A stretch of 64,000 bases of DNA from Algoriphagus lutimaris (GTDB taxonomy: Bacteria > Bacteroidota > Bacteroidia > Cytophagales > Cyclobacteriaceae). The stretch spans positions 2,323,786-2,387,785 of the forward strand of contig NZ_JAFIDJ010000001.1 of the NCBI RefSeq assembly GCF_017051705.1, in the 5' to 3' direction. The notes below the pieces were generated by a model, which saw nothing but the letters and a program-made list of their open reading frames with translations, made no database searches and was not told the origin of the DNA. This document shows positions 9,261 through 17,906 of the stretch, in pieces. How positions within the stretch are numbered: position 1 is the stretch's first letter; the number at the start of each line of letters is the position of its first letter. The position numbers were made by a program, and so were the translations under genes.

Positions 9261-10958
9261 TTATTTGTTTTCCAAAGCTTTCTCTTTTCTTGCCTTAATT
9301 TCCTGTATGGTTACTTTGTCAATCCCATATACTCTATCTTCTCCTGTATCTTCCAAATATTGATCAATATACCCTTGGCTGACCTCATTACTATCTTTGT
9401 ATTTGGTTCGAAGCTCATCCAATTTTTGGTGTAACTCTGCACGGATCTCGGCATAAGCAGGGTCATCATAAACGTTTTTAAGTTCCTGAGGATCCTTTTT
9501 ACGATCAATCAATTCCCATTCATCCGTGACATAATAATAGTGAATGAGTTTATAATCCTTGGTGACTACCGCATAGTGTCTGTTGACCATATGTTCAGCA
9601 GGATATTCATAGTAATGGTAATACACGGCATCCCGGTCCCAATTTTCCAAATTACCAGTTAGTACTGGAACCATACTCTCACCCTGCATATCTGCAGGTG
9701 CCTCCACTCCTGCCACATCCAAAAAGGTCTGCGCAAAATCTAGATTCTGAACCAACTCATCGGATTTGGTACCCGCTTTTACTTTGCCTGGCCAAGCGAC
9801 CAACAAAGGGGTTTTGAAGGACTCGTCATAAATGAATCGTTTATCATACCACCCATGTTCTCCAAGGTAAAAACCTTGGTCGGAAGTATACACGATGATC
9901 GTGTTTTCCATTAGATCATTTTCCTCCAGATAATCCAAAAGCCTTCCTACATTTTCGTCTACCGCCTTAATTGTACCTAAATAATCTTGCATGTATCGCT
10001 GGTATTTCCAGCGCATTTTATCTTCTTCGCTCATACTTGGATAAGCTTGGATAAATTCTTCACTGATGGGTTCGTAATATTTTTTGAAGCTTTCTGCCTG
10101 CGAAGGGTTAAATCGATTCATTTGCCCAATAAATCGGCTGGTATCATATCCACCTACATCAGCAATTCCCATTTTTTTCAGCACCTCCGGAAATAGTTTA
10201 TTGTCTCCAGACCATCCCATATGTTCCAGGATATTCATTTCTGCTTCTCCTGCAGGGGATGTTCTTCCAGAATAATCATCGAATAAGGTAGCAGGCTCTG
10301 GGAAAGTTTTATTAGTAAACTCTTCTAAGTGCCGCTCTGCCATATACCATGCCCTGTGTGGGGCTTTATGCAAGTACATCAGTAAAAAAGGATCCTCCTT
10401 TTTACGTTCATTTTCCATCCAATCCAAGGTAAAGTCGGTAATGATATCCGTCACATACCCTTGCACTTTGATATTTCCTTCTTCCTTGGTGATGAATTCC
10501 GGGTTATAATAACTCCCCTGTCCTGGAAGGATTTTGAATTGGTCAAAACCTTTCGGGTTGTTCCCAAAGTGCAATTTCCCAAACATCGCTGTTTGATAAC
10601 CAGCCTTTTGTAATAATTGAGGAAATGTCACATTGGTGGTATCAAAAGGGAAATGGTTATCGATTTTTCCGTTCATATGAGAATGTTTTCCCGTCAAAAT
10701 TGTCGCTCTGGAAGGAGCACAAATGGAATTGGTGACAGATGCTTGGGTAAACAGCATCCCCATTTCTGCGATTCGATCAATATTTGGTGTCTCTATCAGT
10801 TTATTATCATAGGCTGAAATAGCTTGATAAGCATGATCATCCGACATGATAAATATGATATTGGGGCGTTCTTGTTTTTGCTCTTCTGAACTTTGCTGGC
10901 AAGCTGTAAAAATCGTGATGCCAAGTAAGAAAAGGAAAATCGGCTGGGTATATTTCAT
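9261..10958 (-). CDS. Lipoprotein sulfatase (S1 family, GlcNAc-6-sulfatase-like), copy 1
   Basis: A 565-residue formylglycine-dependent sulfatase. The lipobox ITIFTAC (lipid Cys at residue 20) predicts a membrane-anchored, probably surface, lipoprotein. NIIFIMSDDHAYQAISAY supplies calcium ligands, CAPSRATILTGK (C80) is the canonical C-x-P-S-R activation motif, and YLHKAPHR and SDQGFYLGEHGWYDKR are further active-site segments. The HxAPHR and LGEHGW pattern resembles sulfatases acting on N-acetylglucosamine-6-sulfate in glycosaminoglycans or mucins, an inference from family memory. A close paralogue lies immediately upstream on the same strand (11085-12791), 126 bases away, so the two probably form one transcript. 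No sulfatase-maturating enzyme is in the window; it must be elsewhere. Confidence 0.93.
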   Translation of the reverse strand: MKYTQPIFLFLLGITIFTACQQSSEEQKQERPNIIFIMSDDHAYQAISAYDNKLIETPNIDRIAEMGMLFTQASVTNSICAPSRATILTGKHSHMNGKIDNHFPFDTTNVTFPQLLQKAGYQTAMFGKLHFGNNPKGFDQFKILPGQGSYYNPEFITKEEGNIKVQGYVTDIITDFTLDWMENERKKEDPFLLMYLHKAPHRAWYMAERHLEEFTNKTFPEPATLFDDYSGRTSPAGEAEMNILEHMGWSGDNKLFPEVLKKMGIADVGGYDTSRFIGQMNRFNPSQAESFKKYYEPISEEFIQAYPSMSEEDKMRWKYQRYMQDYLGTIKAVDENVGRLLDYLEENDLMENTIIVYTSDQGFYLGEHGWYDKRFIYDESFKTPLLVAWPGKVKAGTKSDELVQNLDFAQTFLDVAGVEAPADMQGESMVPVLTGNLENWDRDAVYYHYYEYPAEHMVNRHYAVVTKDYKLIHYYYVTDEWELIDRKKDPQELKNVYDDPAYAEIRAELHQKLDELRTKYKDSNEVSQGYIDQYLEDTGEDRVYGIDKVTIQEIKARKEKALENK

Positions 10959-11084
10959 AGGTTGGATATAGGCTACTTACTATATAATTTCTATTCTTAT
11001 AGTTTTCTTTTGATGTCTTATTTCTAATGTTTCTTTCATAGGATCACAATCGACAGTCAACTGTGAACTATTCACTGACACTGC

Positions 11085-12791
11085 TTACTGGTTATCTGTA
11101 GAAAGCTTTCTATCCTTAAATATCTTATCCAGCAACTCTTTATTTTTCCCTCCTGCGTAGGAATTATTTTCCTGGAGATAGTCTAGATATTCATTGAGGT
11201 ATTTTTGAGAGATTTCCGAGTTATCCCCATACTTTTCTCTTAGCCCATCTAGTTTTTCATGCAACTCAGCCCTGATTTCTGCATAGGCAGGATCATCATA
11301 TACATTTTTCAATTCCATTGGATCATTAATGCGATCTATTAATTCCCACTCATCCGCATCAAAATAATAGTGAACCAGCTTGTATTCCTTGGTGACGATC
11401 GCGTAATGACGCTTTACCATATGCACAGAAGGGTATTCATAGTAATGGTAATATACTGCATCACGGGTCCATTTATCTGTTTCACCTGTCAATAGAGGAA
11501 GTAGACTTTCTCCCTGCATATCGCTTGGTGCCTGAATGCCGGCTGCTGCTAAAAAGGTTTGTGCAAAATCAAGATTCTGAACCATTTCATCTGATTTGGA
11601 ACCCGGTGCTACTTTTCCAGGCCAAGCCACTAGCAAAGGCGTTTTAAAAGATTCATCGTAGATAAATCGCTTGTCAAACCATCCATGCTCCCCTAGGTAA
11701 AAACCTTGATCAGAAGTATAAACGATAATTGTATTATCCATTAAATCATTAGCTTCCAAATAATCTAATACCCGACCTACGTTTTCATCTACCGCTTTAA
11801 TGGTACCCAAATAATCCTGCATATAGCGCTGGTACCTCCACTTCATTTTATCCTCTTCGGTCATATTGGGATAAGCTTCCTTGAACTCCTCAATCATTTT
11901 ATTGTAGGATTCATCCCAAACCGCTCTTTGCTCGGGGTTCATTCTTCCTACTTCCCCTTCGAAAGCAGCCTTATCCCAACCAGAATTGGGCTCGATACCC
12001 AGTTGATCCATGACAGCAGGTGGGATTTTGGAATCCCCTGCCCAGTGCATATCCTCCAACAAATTCATTTCTGCCTCATGAGCGGCTCGACCTCTACCTG
12101 AGTAATCATCAAATAAGGTAGGAGGCTCTGGAAATGTTCTTTGAGTAAATTCAGCCACGTGTCTTCCAGCAGGTAGCCATTCTCTATGAGGAGCCTTATG
12201 TAGATAAAATAGCAAGAACGGGTCTTCTTTTTTTCTCTCATTTTCCAACCAGTTCAAAGTCATGTCAGTAATGATATCCGTGACATAACCTTCTACTTGA
12301 ATTGTTCCTTCATCCTTGGTAATAAAATTTGGGTTATAGTATTTCCCCTGGCCAGGAAGTATTTTGAACTGGTCAAAACCTTTCGGATTGTTCCCAAAGT
12401 GAAGTTTCCCAAACATGGCAGTTTGATATCCTTCCTTTTGAAATATTTGAGGGAAAGTCACGTTCGTGGTATCAAAAGGGAAATGGTTGTCTACCTTGCC
12501 GTTGATATGGGAATGTTTACCAGTTAAAATCGTAGCGCGAGAGGGTGCACAAATGGAATTGGTGACAGAGGCGTTGGTAAACAACATCCCCATTTTGGCG
12601 ATTCTATCAATATTAGGGGTCTCTATCAACTTATCATTATATGCAGATATCGCCTGATAGGCATGATCATCGGACATAATGAAGACAATATTGGGGCGTT
12701 CTGCTTTTTCTGGCGATTTACTGCAACCTACAGCTCCTATAAGAAGAAACAGTATTAAAATCGGCAAAGATGTTTTGCTCATTTTTTTCAA
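11085..12791 (-). CDS. Lipoprotein sulfatase (S1 family, GlcNAc-6-sulfatase-like), copy 2
   Basis: A 568-residue paralogue of the sulfatase at 9261-10958, alignable over almost the full length with long identical blocks (for example the activation motif CAPSRATILTGKHSH and GNNPKGFDQFKILPGQG). It has a lipobox LIGAVGC (lipid Cys about residue 23) and activation Cys C81. The copies differ most in the segment after FDDYSGR (about residues 230-290) and in the C-terminal tail, which here is extended and lysine-rich. These differences lie where substrate subsites usually are, so the pair may have diverged in sulfate position or chain context. The start could also be the Met three residues in. Being first in the pair, it probably carries the promoter, although none is clear upstream. 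Confidence 0.93.
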   Translation of the reverse strand: MKKMSKTSLPILILFLLIGAVGCSKSPEKAERPNIVFIMSDDHAYQAISAYNDKLIETPNIDRIAKMGMLFTNASVTNSICAPSRATILTGKHSHINGKVDNHFPFDTTNVTFPQIFQKEGYQTAMFGKLHFGNNPKGFDQFKILPGQGKYYNPNFITKDEGTIQVEGYVTDIITDMTLNWLENERKKEDPFLLFYLHKAPHREWLPAGRHVAEFTQRTFPEPPTLFDDYSGRGRAAHEAEMNLLEDMHWAGDSKIPPAVMDQLGIEPNSGWDKAAFEGEVGRMNPEQRAVWDESYNKMIEEFKEAYPNMTEEDKMKWRYQRYMQDYLGTIKAVDENVGRVLDYLEANDLMDNTIIVYTSDQGFYLGEHGWFDKRFIYDESFKTPLLVAWPGKVAPGSKSDEMVQNLDFAQTFLAAAGIQAPSDMQGESLLPLLTGETDKWTRDAVYYHYYEYPSVHMVKRHYAIVTKEYKLVHYYFDADEWELIDRINDPMELKNVYDDPAYAEIRAELHEKLDGLREKYGDNSEISQKYLNEYLDYLQENNSYAGGKNKELLDKIFKDRKLSTDNQ

Positions 12792-13760
12792 GATTGATGG
12801 ATTGATTGGTAATATGATTTTCCAAAGTAGTTAAAAGTATAAAATCATCTGCATTTGAACCAATTCCACCGTGTTTCATTCAAAAAAAACTTAAAGATAT
12901 AATTAGATCTTTTTAAAATTTTTTATAAATCTCCCACTTTTGATTTAGGTCTGGCTTCTCCCAACCTTTCTTCATTTTAAATTTTTTACCAAAACGAGAA
13001 TGAGAGTTAGGAGTAATTTTAATGCTTTCGCTTACATAATGTCCTAAGACTACTTACCATTGAAAACTTTTAAAAGACTTATGATTCCGACTTTCATAGG
13101 GAGATTGATCATCTGATCTATGAAAAAGGGGATTCATTTAACCAGGAGTAAGAATGGCTCAGAAAAACCAATACTACTCCAAGCAATTGCCGAGATCCCC
13201 AATTCAAGGTGATATTTCCCTGGAAAATATCTTCAAAAAAGCAGGTCTTTCAAGCAACCCTAGTTTGGCTATTTAGCTTCGAATGGAATATTGATAATCT
13301 GGAGAAGAAACTCATCTTTTCTTATTCAGGAAAGACCTTTCAGCAAAAACTTAGGAACCCAAATCTACCTTCGGTCAAGTTTGTTAACCTGTTCCTTATT
13401 AACTCATGTTTCCTTCAGACTTAAACACCAGCGATGGAGGCACATCCAAATTCTCTACAAAATAAAATTGTGTCATGGTTCCAACAATTAGGTCATTGAT
13501 ATCCATTTACTGGTTTTCTTCTATAGGAGTACATGAAAATCACCTAGTAAAAATACGCCAAAGAGCAGCGCCTTCTTAAAAATCATTTTTACAAAAGTTA
13601 TTAAGGAAATTAAATATGAAATTTATTGAATCGTTTCGAAATAATAGATTAAAAAAGAATTAGCCCCTGATTGCCAATCAGCTACCCAAAAAGAGGGACT
13701 TTGATTAGTGAGGGCTTCTCTTTTGATCTATTTTAGCAGGGTCAAAAGAACTAATTGAAC
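12792..13760. other. Long intergenic stretch without a supported gene
   Basis: About 970 bases separate the reverse sulfatase pair from the forward sulfatase at 13761. Both strands are broken by stops. Two short frames look protein-like: one reads KTYDSDFHREIDHLIYEKGD near 13077-13150 and ends at a stop, and the next starts at an ATG near 13153 and reads QLPRSPIQGDISLENIFKKA before a stop near 13275. They may be remnants of a decayed gene, but I recognise neither. The apparent 66-71 codon ORFs at 13209-13491 lack start context and family resemblance. No terminator or clear promoter was seen apart from AT-rich sequence before 13761. Confidence 0.5.
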
Positions 13761-15263
13761 ATGTCACTTCCTTTGCCTTTCTTTTACAAATCCTTTTTAA
13801 AAATCAATAGTCGCTTTTTTTGGAGGACTTTCTCCTTTTTTATTTTAATTACTATTGGTTTTGCAGAATTAGGATTAGCACAGACCAAAAAGAAATCTAA
13901 TGTCCTATTTATCATATCAGATGATTTGACTACGACTGCTTTGGGAGCCTATGGAAACCCAATTGCACAAACACCTGCAATCGATCAATTGGCAAAAGAA
14001 AGCATGGTTTTCACCAAAGCTTACACCCAATATCCAGTATGCGGACCATCAAGAGCTTCTTTTATGTTTGGATATTACCCCAATGCGACCCAAACCTATG
14101 GATATGTCAGTGGAAGGGAAAATGTAGGACCTGAAAGACCTTCTATGGCTGAATTATTTAAGCAAAACGGTTATTATACAGCCAGAGTAAGCAAAATCTA
14201 CCACATGGGTGTACCTGGAGATATTGAAAAAGGTTCGGATGGAAAAGACGACCCTGCTTCCTGGACTGAGAAATTCAATTCCCAAGGCCCCGAATGGACA
14301 GCACCGGGAAAAGCGGAATTGGTTCAAAATAATCCTGATGGAAGCATTGAAAGAAAAGGAGGCAATGTCATGACCATTGTGCAAGCTGATGGAGATGACT
14401 TGGTTCACTCGGATGGTAAAACGGCAGAAAAAGCTTCTGAATTAATCAGAAAACACAAAGATGAGCCTTTCTTGTTGGCAGTTGGTTTCGTTCGACCCCA
14501 CGTTCCTTTTGTAGCTCCTGCCAATTATTTCACTCCTTTTCCTTATGAAGGAATCAAGTTACCTAGACAGGTAGAGAATGATTGGGATGATATCCCGGAA
14601 CGAGGAATTAATTATGTCACCAGTGTCAATGCAGAAATGAATGAGGTACAAAAGCAGAAAGCTATTGCGGCCTATTATGCCTCAGTATCCTATATGGATG
14701 CCCAAGTTTCAAAAGTATTGAACACCTTGAAAGAGGAAGGTTTGGAAGACAACACCATTGTGGTTTTCACTTCTGACCATGGATTTCATTTAGACGAACA
14801 TGAATTTTGGATGAAAGTTAGTCTGCATGAAGAATCTGTTTTAGTCCCTATGATGATCAAGGCCCCAGGAATGAAACCAGGCCAATCAGAGTCCTTCGTA
14901 GAGCTATTAGACCTATATCCTACTTTGGCAGACTTGGCAGGTCTTTCATACCCTAAGGCAATCCAAGGAAAAACCCTGAAACCAGTGCTTCAAAATCCTA
15001 GGAAAGAAGTAAGAGACTTTGCTTTTTCTGTAAGCCAGGGGGGAAAATCATTTTTGGTTCGTACCCAAGACTATGCATTTATTCAATATGATGAGGATGC
15101 TGGATCGGGTATGGAATTGTATGATATGAAAAAAGATCCCATGCAATTTCATAACCTTTCAGATAAACCTACTTATCAGAAAGTAGTCAAAGAAATGCAA
15201 GCTATACTAGGCAAAAAATTAGCCGAGATAAGAACCAATGATTTGGCAATACAATACCATTGA
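13761..15263 (+). CDS. Exported iduronate-2-sulfatase-like sulfatase
   Basis: A sulfatase of the iduronate-2-sulfatase-like branch. After an N-terminal export signal with a hydrophobic core at about residues 24-38 ending GLAQ, it has NVLFIISDDLTTTALGAYGN, the canonical activation motif PVCGPSRASFM (C94), VGFVRPHVPFVAP, TSDHGFHLDEHEFWMK and the C-terminal MELYDMKKDPMQFHNL block. I start at the ATG at 13761, two codons after the TTG that opens the frame. Length (about 500 residues) is normal. It is convergent with the TonB-dependent receptor that follows (43 bases between stops) and lacks a lipobox, so it is probably soluble and periplasmic. The actual sulfated sugar is unknown. Confidence 0.92.
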   Translation: MSLPLPFFYKSFLKINSRFFWRTFSFFILITIGFAELGLAQTKKKSNVLFIISDDLTTTALGAYGNPIAQTPAIDQLAKESMVFTKAYTQYPVCGPSRASFMFGYYPNATQTYGYVSGRENVGPERPSMAELFKQNGYYTARVSKIYHMGVPGDIEKGSDGKDDPASWTEKFNSQGPEWTAPGKAELVQNNPDGSIERKGGNVMTIVQADGDDLVHSDGKTAEKASELIRKHKDEPFLLAVGFVRPHVPFVAPANYFTPFPYEGIKLPRQVENDWDDIPERGINYVTSVNAEMNEVQKQKAIAAYYASVSYMDAQVSKVLNTLKEEGLEDNTIVVFTSDHGFHLDEHEFWMKVSLHEESVLVPMMIKAPGMKPGQSESFVELLDLYPTLADLAGLSYPKAIQGKTLKPVLQNPRKEVRDFAFSVSQGGKSFLVRTQDYAFIQYDEDAGSGMELYDMKKDPMQFHNLSDKPTYQKVVKEMQAILGKKLAEIRTNDLAIQYH

Positions 15264-15306
15264 TACTTACCCGGCTATAAGAGTCTGTGTTTTTTATTCT
15301 TGGAGT

Positions 15307-17733
15307 TTAAAACTTAAGTCCAAGTGTTATATAGAATGTTCTTCCATCTGCTGGCATAATTCCAGGTCCTGGATAACCTCCAGCTCTTCGTGTGAAATAA
15401 GCTGTATTGGAAAGATTATTTACTCCAGACTTAAGGCTGTATTTCTTTTTGAATATATAAGATGCAGAAAGATCTTGTACAGTGTATGCCGGAATCAAAC
15501 CTGAAGTTGCTGCAGCATTTGGCTCCACCGAGTTGGTTGCATCAGAGAATGCATCTCCAATGTCACTTAACTGCCAAGTCATAGAAAAATCTTTGAATCG
15601 ATAAGTGGCACCATATCTATTGATTTTACGAGGAGCATTTTCCACTCTATTCCCTGCTAAATTATTTTCCACTATTTCGCCATCAATTACGCTAGTCCTC
15701 ACAAAATCCCGATACTCTGCATTTACATAAGCAAGCGATGCAAAAAGATGAATATATCCAAATGTGGAATTTCCCACAAAAGCAGTGATCGGATCAAATT
15801 CAACAAAGGCCTCTATACCTTGACTAACAGACCTTCCTAGATTAGTTCGGTATTGGAATCTTGTACCATCAGCAGCAGTTTGAGTAATTGTCCCAATTCT
15901 ATCAGCATAATTCAAATAGAAGAAGCTCGCATCAAAATTTAGGAAAGAACCAACATTCCCTCTATATCCAAAATCAAAATTATAACCACTTGCATCCTGT
16001 AAATTAGGATCTATAACATCAGTAGTAGCCGGTGGGGTTAAATCGGAAATTAATACCGGGCGATACGCTTGGGAGAAATTGGAGTAGAGTTCAGTGGTTT
16101 TTGTAAGATGGTATTCACCTCCAAGTCCCAGCAACGCAAAAGTTCTTTTTCTTGTCTCTGGTGTCAAAATCTGAGGAACTCCATTTACAGTGTTTAAAAC
16201 TCCTTTCATTTGAGACGAAATATGCTCTAAGCGGACTCCTGCAGTCAGCAAGAACTTATCAGTAACATTAAACATGTTCTCAACAAAAGCAGCGTGATTT
16301 AAATTATCAAAATTTAGATCCCGGGGAAAGCTTGCTTCCACCAAATCAAAGTTCATATCTGTGCCTGTATCTCCTACACCAAGCTGATTTCTGTCGATAT
16401 TTCCTTTATAAAATCTATATCCGCTGACCAGATTATGCTCCCTCTCAAATAGTGAATAAGAAGTACTCAATCTTAATTCTGTCCCAAAAGTATGGTATAG
16501 ATCTCGGTCAACTTGTCTATTTCCAAAATCATCTTCTTCCGTGATTGGCTTCATAAAACCCACACTATTTCTCTGTGCAATTGAACCAAAAGCTTTCAAA
16601 TTCAACTTTGTCTTTGGACTGACGATATAGTCAGCATTCAATGATGGAAGGAACCAAGGTGTGCTGAACCAATTTCGGGACCGGGTACTTTGACTTGAAT
16701 CTTCATTAAATTGTGCATCAGTCAATCCGCCCGGTTGCTGAGTCTTTGTGTACATATAAGTCATTTCCGTACCGATCTTAAAGCGGTTATTTACGGCATA
16801 GTTGACTTCAAAATGTGCATGATCTGTATTAAAAAACCCATTCTGGCGCCAGCCGTTCCCTCTTCTTTTTTGGTAATAAGCTGTGTAATCCCATTTTCCT
16901 TCAGTACCTCCTATGTAATTGAAAGTGCTGAAAAGTCCATTACTTCCAACAGTATTAATAGTCTCAGCTGTGAATCTTGTAGATGGATCTGGCTTACGTA
17001 AAACAAAGTTCAATAATCCTCCAAACTGAGGTCCGTATTGAAGGGAAGATGCTCCTCGGATAATTTCAATATTTTCTACTACTTCCATCGGAGGTGTAAA
17101 GTAAGCTTCAGGATAACCCATTGGGTCTGGAGTGATATCGTATCCGTTCATTCTAACATTAAATTCCCAAGAACGATTCGGACTTAAACCTCTTGAAGCA
17201 ACTCCCAACTGAATACCAGAACCATCATTTTCCCAGATAGAAATCCCGGGAGTTCTTCCAAAAATTTGACGACTGTTATTCATTGCCAAGTTGGCATCAA
17301 TCTCAGTCAGTCGAATAACTTCATTTTTCCTTCCTGCATTGATCCTAAAATCTTCCACTTCAGGAAGTCTCCCCTGCCCATTCATGCCTCGACTTGCCAT
17401 CAATTCAAAAGATTCCAACCAGATTTCATCTTCATTGATGAAGAAATCAATGTTTTTAATTTCACCTTTCTCAATCTCGAAAGGAATAATCTGCTCCTCA
17501 AAACCTATGAAACTGACTTTCAAGTCATATTTCCCCACAGGAATATCTTTAAGAATATAATTTCCATTCTGATCTGATTGAACACCACGGACGGTTCCTA
17601 CCAAAAATACTGATACCCCTTCGACAGGATTTTGAGCTTTGTCAAGAATTCTTCCTTTCACAGCATTTTGCTGAGCAAAAACAAGAGAGGATGAAATCAG
17701 GAAAAAGAACATGGCGAAATAGATGCCCCTCAT
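15307..17733 (-). CDS. TonB-dependent receptor, FecA-like, with carboxypeptidase-regulatory-like domain
   Basis: A complete 808-residue outer-membrane receptor. A signal peptide (about 1-20, ending VFAQ) is followed by a CarboxypepD-reg-like domain (about 23-110, VKGRILDKAQNPVEGVSVFL), a plug (about 130-250, with VENIEIIRGASSLQYGPQFGG and LLNFVLRKP) and a 22-strand-type barrel ending ITLGLKF. The plug resembles FecA-type ferric dicitrate receptors, but in Bacteroidota such receptors also import other small ligands. There is no SusD partner. It is divergent from a sulfatase at 17907, and its own promoter can be read in the shared spacer (17774-17805) next to a perfect palindrome, so both genes may be controlled together. 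That suggests, without proving, that the ligand relates to sulfated substrates. Confidence 0.93.
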   Translation of the reverse strand: MRGIYFAMFFFLISSSLVFAQQNAVKGRILDKAQNPVEGVSVFLVGTVRGVQSDQNGNYILKDIPVGKYDLKVSFIGFEEQIIPFEIEKGEIKNIDFFINEDEIWLESFELMASRGMNGQGRLPEVEDFRINAGRKNEVIRLTEIDANLAMNNSRQIFGRTPGISIWENDGSGIQLGVASRGLSPNRSWEFNVRMNGYDITPDPMGYPEAYFTPPMEVVENIEIIRGASSLQYGPQFGGLLNFVLRKPDPSTRFTAETINTVGSNGLFSTFNYIGGTEGKWDYTAYYQKRRGNGWRQNGFFNTDHAHFEVNYAVNNRFKIGTEMTYMYTKTQQPGGLTDAQFNEDSSQSTRSRNWFSTPWFLPSLNADYIVSPKTKLNLKAFGSIAQRNSVGFMKPITEEDDFGNRQVDRDLYHTFGTELRLSTSYSLFEREHNLVSGYRFYKGNIDRNQLGVGDTGTDMNFDLVEASFPRDLNFDNLNHAAFVENMFNVTDKFLLTAGVRLEHISSQMKGVLNTVNGVPQILTPETRKRTFALLGLGGEYHLTKTTELYSNFSQAYRPVLISDLTPPATTDVIDPNLQDASGYNFDFGYRGNVGSFLNFDASFFYLNYADRIGTITQTAADGTRFQYRTNLGRSVSQGIEAFVEFDPITAFVGNSTFGYIHLFASLAYVNAEYRDFVRTSVIDGEIVENNLAGNRVENAPRKINRYGATYRFKDFSMTWQLSDIGDAFSDATNSVEPNAAATSGLIPAYTVQDLSASYIFKKKYSLKSGVNNLSNTAYFTRRAGGYPGPGIMPADGRTFYITLGLKF

Positions 17734-17773
17734 ATTTATTTGTTTTTATTTAGACTTGATTTAAATAGTGACG

Positions 17774-17805
17774 CAAATCTATTATCTAGAACTACTCTAA
17801 ACAAG
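17774..17805 (-). promoter_or_regulatory. Promoter of the FecA-like receptor gene
   Basis: On the reverse strand TAGATTTG (17774-17781) matches the Bacteroidota -7 consensus TAnnTTTG exactly, and CTTG (17802-17805) matches the -33 element after a 20-base spacer. The start codon of the receptor is about 40 bases downstream, a normal leader length. The match comes from the sequence only. Confidence 0.65.
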
Positions 17806-17815
17806 ACTTGTTTAG
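17797..17815. promoter_or_regulatory. Perfect 19-bp palindrome, likely operator
   Basis: CTAAACAAG-A-CTTGTTTAG is a perfect inverted repeat with 9-base arms and a single central base. It overlaps the -33 element of the reverse receptor promoter and lies about 92 bases before the ATG of the divergent sulfatase. Its size and symmetry suit a dimeric helix-turn-helix regulator. No regulator gene is encoded nearby, and no T-tract makes it a terminator. Confidence 0.55.
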
Positions 17816-17906
17816 AAAAAATCTAATTAAATTTAAAATAATCGAAATCGAAGTTTTTGTGTCATTTAGAAGAGAAAGCTTAACTTTTGAAATCAATTTA
17901 TTACAA

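Noticed and set aside
13209-13491. Two overlapping forward ORFs of 66-71 codons
   Set aside because: No family resemblance, unlikely composition and poor start context; treated as chance frames in an intergenic region.
15307-17733. The receptor as a SusC in a polysaccharide utilisation locus
   Set aside because: No SusD-like gene is adjacent, and the plug resembles FecA-type receptors.
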